From: Candidatus Rhodobacter oscarellae
GTDB taxonomy: Bacteria > Pseudomonadota > Alphaproteobacteria > Rhodobacterales > Rhodobacteraceae
Direction: 5' to 3'
NCBI RefSeq assembly: GCF_001078595.1
Contig: NZ_LFTY01000001.1
Span: forward strand, 671,531 to 735,530
Length of the DNA stretch: 64,000 bases
Under the pieces are notes generated by a model that had not been told where the DNA came from, made no database searches, and saw only the letters and a program-made list of their open reading frames with translations. Below are positions 56,575 to 64,000 of the stretch, piece by piece; the first letter of the stretch is position 1, and each line of letters begins with the position of its first letter. The position numbers and the translations under genes are program-made.

Positions 56575-57378
56575 ATGGAGAAGCCCACAAAATCCCACGG
56601 TCGGTTGTCTATTAAGGCGACGGTGCAGCCGCGCGCGCTGATGCGCGACAAGCCCGTGCTCGCCCAGGCCTGGACCGCGAAGGTGATCACGCTCTTCCCG
56701 CAGGCCTTCCCCGGCGTGCTGGGGGCCTCGCTGACCGGCAAGGCGCTGGATCAGGGGCTTTGGCAACTGGAGCCCGTGGATCTGCGCCCCTTTGGCGAGG
56801 GCAAGCATCGCAACGTCGACGACACGCCCGCCGGCGGCGGCGCGGGCATGGTGCTGCGCGCGGACGTGATGGGCGCCGCAGTGGAGCACACAATGCGCGG
56901 CGTGGACCGGGGGCGCTGGCCGCTGATCTACCTGTCGCCGCGCGGTCGCCCCTTTACCCAGGCCACCGCCGAGCGTCTCAGCCAGGCGCAGGGCGTGACG
57001 ATGATCTGCGGCCGGTTCGAGGGGCTCGACCAGCGCATCATCGACCATTACGACATCGAAGAGATCAGCCTCGGCGACTTTGTCATGACCGGCGGCGAGA
57101 TCGCCGCGCAGGCGATGATCGACGCCACCGTGCGGCTCTTGCCCGGCGTCCTCGGGAACGCTGAGAGCGCCGAGGATGAGAGCTTTTCCAACGGCCTACT
57201 GGAGCACCCGCAATTCACCCGGCCCGCCGTCTGGCAGGGCCGCCCTATCCCGGATGTGCTGCTGTCAGGGGATCACGGCGCGGTCGCGAAATGGCGCCAG
57301 GCGCAGTCCGAAGAGCTGACTCAAGAGCGACGCCCGGACCTTTGGAATGCGCATCAAAACGATGGCGACGACACCTAA
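56575..57378 (+). CDS. trmD: tRNA (guanine37-N1)-methyltransferase
   Basis: 267 aa SPOUT enzyme that methylates G37 in tRNAs reading CNN and related codons with S-adenosylmethionine. The trefoil-knot region is LIYLSPRGRPFTQATAERL, then ICGRFEGLDQRIIDHYDIEE and ISLGDFVMTGGEIAAQAMID. LLEHPQFTRP follows. ATG 56575 leaves an N-terminal extension of about 35 residues before AWTAKVITLFPQAFPG, longer than the E. coli protein. rplS, usually next, is not in this position. Confidence 0.96.
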   Translation: MEKPTKSHGRLSIKATVQPRALMRDKPVLAQAWTAKVITLFPQAFPGVLGASLTGKALDQGLWQLEPVDLRPFGEGKHRNVDDTPAGGGAGMVLRADVMGAAVEHTMRGVDRGRWPLIYLSPRGRPFTQATAERLSQAQGVTMICGRFEGLDQRIIDHYDIEEISLGDFVMTGGEIAAQAMIDATVRLLPGVLGNAESAEDESFSNGLLEHPQFTRPAVWQGRPIPDVLLSGDHGAVAKWRQAQSEELTQERRPDLWNAHQNDGDDT

Positions 57379-57396
57379 AGCCGCCGCCCATCGCGC

Positions 57397-58152
57397 CTAG
57401 CTGCGCACGTAGCGGAACACCGCAGAGGCAAGCCAGCCCGCGGCGATCGCGATCGCCAGAGACATAATCCCGTAAAGCAGCGGCTGCTCGCGCGACAGGT
57501 TGTAGAGGAAACGCTCCAGCCCGACCTTTCGCACGTAGATCTTCGTCTCATGTGCGTCGATCACATTGCCTTCGCGGGTCAGGAAAATACGGACCTTATA
57601 GTTCCCCTCCGTCAGGTTCGCAGGCAGTGCGACAGAGGAGCGAAACAGCGTGCGCTCGCTCAGAATCACCGTGTATGGCCGCTCTTGATAGACTCTTTCG
57701 CGCTTGCGGATGCGGATCAGCGCCTCGGTAAAGCGTTCGGCATCCATGATGCCCTGCGGGGCATCGACGCGCCGGATCGCGCGCTCTATGGACACATTAT
57801 GGCGCAGGTCCTCGGTCTCGCTGAGCACCTCGTCGAACCGCCCCGTGGTGGCGACCTTGTAAAAGCTCGGGGCCGAGTCGACCTCTACCGCGTCGCGGTT
57901 CACCCAGATGCCGAACCACTTCTCTTTGCGGCGCACCATGACGGGTTCGGAGGGGCCCTCGACCGCAATGATCACGTCGATAGGTAGGTCAAGCCCATCC
58001 GGTGCCTCGCGCTTCACGGCCCCGAAGATCAGGATCTCGGAGCCATCGAAATTGGCCGTGATCGACACCCGGTTCTGGCTAAGCCCCGCCACAACCGTCT
58101 CGGACTGGGCGGCCCAAGGGAACAGCAGCAGAATGGCGATCCAACGCAGCAT
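57397..58152 (-). CDS. TIGR02186 family membrane protein
   Basis: 251 aa. A signal peptide (MLRWIAILLLFPWAAQS) precedes a beta-rich periplasmic domain (VVAGLSQNRVSITANFDGSE, LPIDVIIAVEGPSEPVMVRR), and a C-terminal membrane helix (YGIMSLAIAIAAGWLASAVF) anchors it. The family is alphaproteobacterial and usually paired with TauE/SafE, as here, where the start overlaps that gene's stop (TGATG). The role is unknown; it may be an accessory to anion export. Confidence 0.9.
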   Translation of the reverse strand: MLRWIAILLLFPWAAQSETVVAGLSQNRVSITANFDGSEILIFGAVKREAPDGLDLPIDVIIAVEGPSEPVMVRRKEKWFGIWVNRDAVEVDSAPSFYKVATTGRFDEVLSETEDLRHNVSIERAIRRVDAPQGIMDAERFTEALIRIRKRERVYQERPYTVILSERTLFRSSVALPANLTEGNYKVRIFLTREGNVIDAHETKIYVRKVGLERFLYNLSREQPLLYGIMSLAIAIAAGWLASAVFRYVRS

Positions 58153-59069
58153 CAGTGCCCCCCCGCAGCGCCAAGGGAGTAAAGCTCGTTCGGCTGCACC
58201 AGAAGGTCAAAGGCCAGCTTGCCGCAGACCCCCAGCACGATCAGCGCCAGCAGGATGCGCAGCTGCTCGGCCTTAAGCCGCACCCCGATCCGCGTGCCGA
58301 TCTGCGCGCCGACGACCCCGCCGACCAGCAAGAGCACCGCCAGCGCCATGTCCACCGTGTAGTTCGTGGTGGCATGCATCAGCGTGGTGAAACCGGTGAC
58401 AAAGATGATCTGAAACAGCGACGTGCCCACGACCACCTTGGTCGGCATGCCCAGCAGATAGATCATCGCGGGCACCATGATGAACCCGCCGCCCACGCCC
58501 ATGATCGCCGCCAGCACCCCCACGAGCAGCCCGACGATCAGCGGCGGGATCACAGAGATATAAAGCCCGCTGGTGCGGAACTTCATCTTGCCCGGTAGCG
58601 CGTGGATCCAGTTGTGCTTTTTGCGCTTGGGCGCGGCGCCGGGCTTGCCCATGCGGCGGATCGCGTTCAGGCTCTCGACGAACATCAGCGCGCCGATGAT
58701 CCCCAAAAACACCACATAACAAAGCCTTACGAGCAGATCGACCTGCCCGACGGCGCGAAGCGCGGCAAAGACCTGCACCCCGATGGCCGCCCCCACCAGC
58801 CCGCCAATCAGCAACACCGTGCCCATGCGGAAGTCCACCGTCTTGCGCTTGAGATGCGCCAGGAGACCCGAAAAGGACGAGGCCACGATCTGGTTCGCCT
58901 CGGTCGCCACGGCCACCGCGGGCGGGATGCCGATGAAGAACAACAGCGGCGTCATCAGGAACCCACCGCCCACACCAAACATCCCCGACAAGATGCCGAC
59001 GAGGCCGCCAAGGCCCAGCAGTAGGAAGGCATTCACCGACACCTCGGCGATGGGAAGATAGATTTGCAT
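58152..59069 (-). CDS. TauE/SafE family sulfite/organic-anion exporter
   Basis: 305 aa with about eight membrane helices in two repeats, each with a glycine-rich family motif: VGILSGMFGVGGGFLMTPLL near residue 25 and VGVLAAIMGVGGGFIMVPAM near residue 170. The start is ATG 59069; the extension to 59105 is arginine-rich and unlikely. Coupled to the TIGR02186 gene. The substrate is probably sulfite or a sulfonate-derived anion, by family. Confidence 0.92.
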   Translation of the reverse strand: MQIYLPIAEVSVNAFLLLGLGGLVGILSGMFGVGGGFLMTPLLFFIGIPPAVAVATEANQIVASSFSGLLAHLKRKTVDFRMGTVLLIGGLVGAAIGVQVFAALRAVGQVDLLVRLCYVVFLGIIGALMFVESLNAIRRMGKPGAAPKRKKHNWIHALPGKMKFRTSGLYISVIPPLIVGLLVGVLAAIMGVGGGFIMVPAMIYLLGMPTKVVVGTSLFQIIFVTGFTTLMHATTNYTVDMALAVLLLVGGVVGAQIGTRIGVRLKAEQLRILLALIVLGVCGKLAFDLLVQPNELYSLGAAGGH

Positions 59070-59412
59070 GGGAGCTCGAATAGGTCGCGCTTTTCGCGCC
59101 CTCATACCTAATGCAGAAAGGTTTCAACACCGTTTGCACCTGCGGCAAATCGGAACAGTTGCAAGGGCCATACGCGGCGAGATCGCCAATTGGGGGGCGG
59201 GACGATGCCTGGGGGCGCCCCTCGGCGCCCCGGCGGATCACAGGGCCAAACCCCTAGAAAATCGAACCGGAAAGCCGGCGTTCTGATCAGCTGAAAGTCA
59301 GGCTTGCCGCAGGTATTCCAGTGTGCTAACTCGCCCGAACTATACGGTTTTGGGAGACCTACCGGGGACTTGGATTTGCCGCCAATCCCCCAAGCTCCTG
59401 AAAACAAAGGAT
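59070..59412. other. Intergenic region before tRNA-His
   Basis: About 340 bases. A strong hairpin, GGGGCGCC-CCTC-GGCGCCCC, lies at 59212-59231. 59340-59410 should hold the tRNA promoter. No open frame is convincing. Confidence 0.5.
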
Positions 59413-59489
59413 GCCGCCTTAGCTCAGTTGGTTAGAGCGCTGGATTGTGGATCCAGAGGTCCCCTGTTCAAGCCAGGGAGGCGGTACCA
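59413..59489 (+). tRNA. tRNA-His (GTG anticodon)
   Basis: 77 nt cloverleaf. Acceptor GCCGCCT pairs with AGGCGGT, D-arm GCTC...GAGC, anticodon arm CTGGA-TTGTGGA-TCCAG (anticodon GTG), T-arm CCCTG-TTCAAGC-CAGGG, and encoded CCA. The first pair is G1-U72 and the discriminator is A73, and no extra G at -1 is encoded, because the base before G1 is T. Most bacterial tRNA-His genes encode G-1 opposite C73. This form is known from a clade of Alphaproteobacteria with a changed HisRS. Confidence 0.97.
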
Positions 59490-59532
59490 CAAAATCAAAG
59501 ACTTACGCGGGTGATTGGAAGCGAAGCTGGAC

Positions 59533-59552
59533 TTTTGTCTCGGTTTTGTCTC
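59533..59552 (+). repeat. TTTTGTCTC direct repeat at 11-bp spacing beside tRNA-His
   Basis: TTTTGTCTC starts at 59533 and 59544, with GG between the units. It lies 44 bases after the tRNA, the usual position of arm-type sites next to an integrase attachment site. No integrase gene is in the window, so this may be a scar. The rest of 59490-59742 is AT-richer than its surroundings and holds no gene I can support. Confidence 0.5.
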
Positions 59553-59810
59553 AGAAAAAATCGGTATTAAAAGGTGTGCGGCCCCAGAGTATGAGAACTG
59601 TGGATTTGATAACCCGCGCAAAATCCACCGTCGCTGGTCGCAATTTATGCTCATCGGTTGCTTTTACAGCTTGATCCCAACTACGCTGACCCTCTCTCGG
59701 CGGACTTGTCGTAACCCGGGCATCGTGATGCTCTTCAATCATGGTGACCTGCTCCCATGAAATGTCCTGCGTTTGAGGTTAGCCTGTTCTCCAACTGAGG
59801 AGACAGACGA

Positions 59811-60181
59811 TGAAGAGAAGCCGTTTTCGTGAAGAACAGGTAATCGGGATATTGAAGGAGCATCAGGCGGGCGCGACCGCGGCTGATCTGTGCCGCAAGC
59901 ACGGCATCGGCGATGCGACGTTTTACAAATGGCGGTCCAAGTGCGACGGCATGGAGGTGTCTGGTGCGAAGAAGCTGAAGGCGCTGGCCGAGCAGATGAT
60001 GGATGTTTCGACCGTGAAGGAGATGTGGGGAAAAAACGTTTGGAGCCTGGATCGCGACGCCGTGCTGCGACCTGAGCCAAGATTGAGAAACGATACAACC
60101 AAAAGCGGGCTTTTGCTTTGGCGGGCATTGATCCGCATATGTATCAACGTGCATCCAAGCGCCCAGCGGAGACCGATCTGA
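59811..60181 (+). pseudogene. IS3-family orfA, deleted and frame-altered
   Basis: The N-terminal helix-turn-helix region is intact (KRSRFREEQVIGILKEHQAG, then ADLCRKHGIGDATFYKWRSK). After KKLKAL the usual leucine-zipper segment is missing and the peptide jumps to AEQMMDVSTVKEMWGKN. Downstream the frame leaves the homologous sequence. The programmed -1 frameshift into orfB is probably no longer possible. Confidence 0.82.
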
Positions 60182-60910
60182 GAGATCGGTTGAAGGAGCT
60201 GTCGTCAGAACGGCGGCGTTTTGGGTATCGCCGCTTGCTCATCCTGCTCAAGCGCGAGGGATGGCAGGTTTTTACGCCGCCGTTGACAGAATTGGAAGAA
60301 ACTGTACCGGATCTACCGCGAGGAAGGTTTAACCGTTCGCAAACGGGGCGGTCGCAAGCGCGCTGTGGGCAGCAGAACACCCATGGCGATCCCGCAGGGA
60401 CCGAACCAGCGGTGGAGCCTAGACTTCGTATCTGACAGCCTGTCTTGCGGACGCCGGTTCCGCATCTTGAATGTGATCGATGACTTCAGCCGGGAATGCT
60501 TGGCAGTGGTGGTTGATACGTCGCTGTCAGGCGAGCGGTTGGCCCGTGAATTGGTTCGGATCGCTGAGATGCAGGGTTATCCCTGTCTGGTTGTCAGCGA
60601 TAGCGGCACTGAACTGACTTCAAATTCGATCATGAAATGGCAAGAAGACCGCAAGGTCGATTGGCATTACATCGCCCCCGGTAAGTCGATGCAAAACGGA
60701 TTCGTGGAAAACTTCAATGGACGCATGAGGGATGAATGCTTGAATGAACATCTGTTCGATAGTCTGCGCCAGGCACGAAATCTGGTGGCAGCATGGCGCA
60801 CCGACTTCAACCACCACCGGCCCCATTTTAGCCTCACTGGCATGACACCGGCGGAATATGCTAACCGGTCAGAAGAAGACCAAAACCTGAACAGAGCAAA
60901 CCCAAATTAG
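60083..60910 (+). pseudogene. IS3-family orfB transposase, frameshifted
   Basis: Homology starts near EKRYNQKRAFALAGIDPHMY, runs through RDRLKELSSERRRFGYRRLL in one frame to about 60265, then breaks at a short insertion of about 20 bases. It resumes in another frame with [20 protein letters not shown] and the rve catalytic core: Asp in [10 protein letters not shown], Asp in [11 protein letters not shown] and Glu in [15 protein letters not shown], ending at 60910. The catalytic residues survive but the reading frame does not. Confidence 0.85.
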
Positions 60911-60935
60911 CGGACCCTAAGCGGAGCAGGTCACC

Positions 60936-61082
60936 GCAAGCAAACCCGGAGCGGTTCAAGGTCGGACAAAAACTCCAAATGAGTTAGCCTAAATTCTCGG
61001 AGGCTTAGAGGAGCGGTTCAGCTCGCGTGGATGCGGGCGAAACTCTTCCCAGCATGTTGCCCATATGATCGAGAATTTTAGC
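60936..61082. other. Region between the IS element and the rRNA operon
   Basis: About 150 bases with no gene. GGAGCGGTTCA occurs twice in direct orientation (60948-60958 and 61010-61020), perhaps remnants of element ends. No tRNA-fMet, which often follows 5S in related operons, was found here. Confidence 0.4.
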
Positions 61083-61111
61083 ACAAAAAAAAGCCACCCT
61101 GAGGGGCGGCT
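61083..61111 (-). terminator. Rho-independent terminator of the rRNA operon
   Basis: On the minus strand AGCCGCCC, loop CTCA, GGGTGGCT (one mismatch) is followed by a run of about nine T (61091-61083). It lies about 50 bases beyond the 5S gene, as expected for the end of an rrn operon. Confidence 0.88.
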
Positions 61112-61157
61112 GTATTTTTTGTACCATCGTTGAGAGATACACGCTTGGTTCTTACTA

Positions 61158-61275
61158 GGTTTGGCGATGACCTACTCTCCCACGCCTTAAGACGCAGTAC
61201 CATCGGCGCTACCGTGCTTAACGGTCGAGTTCGGGATGGGATCGGGTGTTTCACTGGCGCTATGATCACCAAACC
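61158..61275 (-). rRNA. 5S ribosomal RNA
   Basis: 118 nt on the minus strand. The ends GGTTTGGTGATCATAGCG and GTAGGTCATCGCCAAACC pair to form helix I. The conserved inner part includes CACCCGATCCCATCCCGAAC and GTACTGCGTCTTAAG. It lies about 135 bases after the 23S 3' end. Confidence 0.95.
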
Positions 61276-61410
61276 GAGAAAGAACCAAGTTTCGACGTCC
61301 CCCGCGGGACGTCTGTCAAGTACATGTTAGTGGTGCTCTTGATCCGCTGGCTTTGCGCGAGCAAAGCTCAGCATGTCCAACCAGGGCTGTTCGCCTGGCT
61401 TCTACTGGAT

Positions 61411-64000
<2,590 letters not shown>

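Larger units (their letters stand above)
59743..60935 (+). mobile_element. Degenerate IS3-family insertion sequence (IS407-like)
   Basis: Perfect 13-bp inverted repeats GGTGACCTGCTCC (59743-59755) and GGAGCAGGTCACC (60923-60935) bound a 1193-base element carrying orfA and orfB homologues of an IS3-type transposase. Both frames carry lesions, so it is not autonomous. No target-site duplication is visible: flanks are CAT on the left and GCA on the right. This suggests later rearrangement. Confidence 0.9.

Noticed and set aside
60936..61157. tRNA-fMet after 5S rRNA
   Set aside because: Common in related rrn operons, but no cloverleaf was found on either strand here.

Overview
The window looks like chromosome from a Rhodobacterales (roseobacter-type) alphaproteobacterium. 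Reasons: high-GC coding sequence; an F0 ATP synthase cluster with both b and b' subunits, standing apart from F1; a TIGR02186 gene coupled to a TauE/SafE gene; an FdsA-type NAD-linked formate dehydrogenase; Hint-domain and DUF1127-like genes; and a tRNA-His with A73 and no encoded G-1. This assignment is inferred from gene content, not from a search.

Layout. 1-1433: 3' part of lepA. 1434-3762: an AT-rich insert with one coiled-coil membrane protein, a truncated MAPEG gene and repeats. 3763-6656: a secreted protein with PxDV repeats next to a chemoreceptor. 6971-11761: a LacI-regulated CUT2 sugar importer with an alpha/beta hydrolase. 12281-21060: an amino-sugar locus. One arm has a ROK kinase, a CutC-like protein, a SIS deaminase and NagA; the other has a glycosylasparaginase inside an amino-acid-type ABC transporter operon; a LacI regulator lies between them. 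21540-23570: a second AT-rich insert with two unrecognised genes. 23663-31971: formate dehydrogenase subunits and a LysR regulator, with six small genes between the subunits and a decayed fdhA fragment. 32295-39859: adenosine kinase, endonuclease III, a Hint protein, a Tat-exported flavin oxidase, a glutathionyl-hydroquinone reductase, an Ada-like protein, an OmpA lipoprotein, a FadR-type regulator and a membrane hydrolase. 40367-42929: the F0 ATP synthase operon. 43077-48705: small regulators, an exporter, an azoreductase and VOC proteins. 48966-57378: ffh, seven consecutive GNAT acetyltransferases, chorismate mutase, rpsP, rimM, a sulfotransferase-like gene and trmD. 57397-59069: TIGR02186 and TauE/SafE. 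59413-60935: tRNA-His and a degenerate IS3-family element. 61083-64000: the end of an rRNA operon (terminator, 5S, most of 23S, all on the minus strand).

The two strongest candidates for an under-described system are these. First, 12281-21060 reads as a complete route for a glycosylated amino acid, most simply GlcNAc-asparagine: uptake, cytoplasmic cleavage to aspartate and amino sugar, phosphorylation, deacetylation and deamination. A LacI operator sits just downstream of a good promoter. Second, seven paralogous RimJ/RimL-like acetyltransferases are packed between ffh and rpsP, mostly with ATGA start/stop overlaps. Two repeat families also recur: GTAG-headed 8-bp palindromes, two of which supply the stop codon of the preceding ORF, and arrays of CCGAC spaced exactly 11 bp apart.
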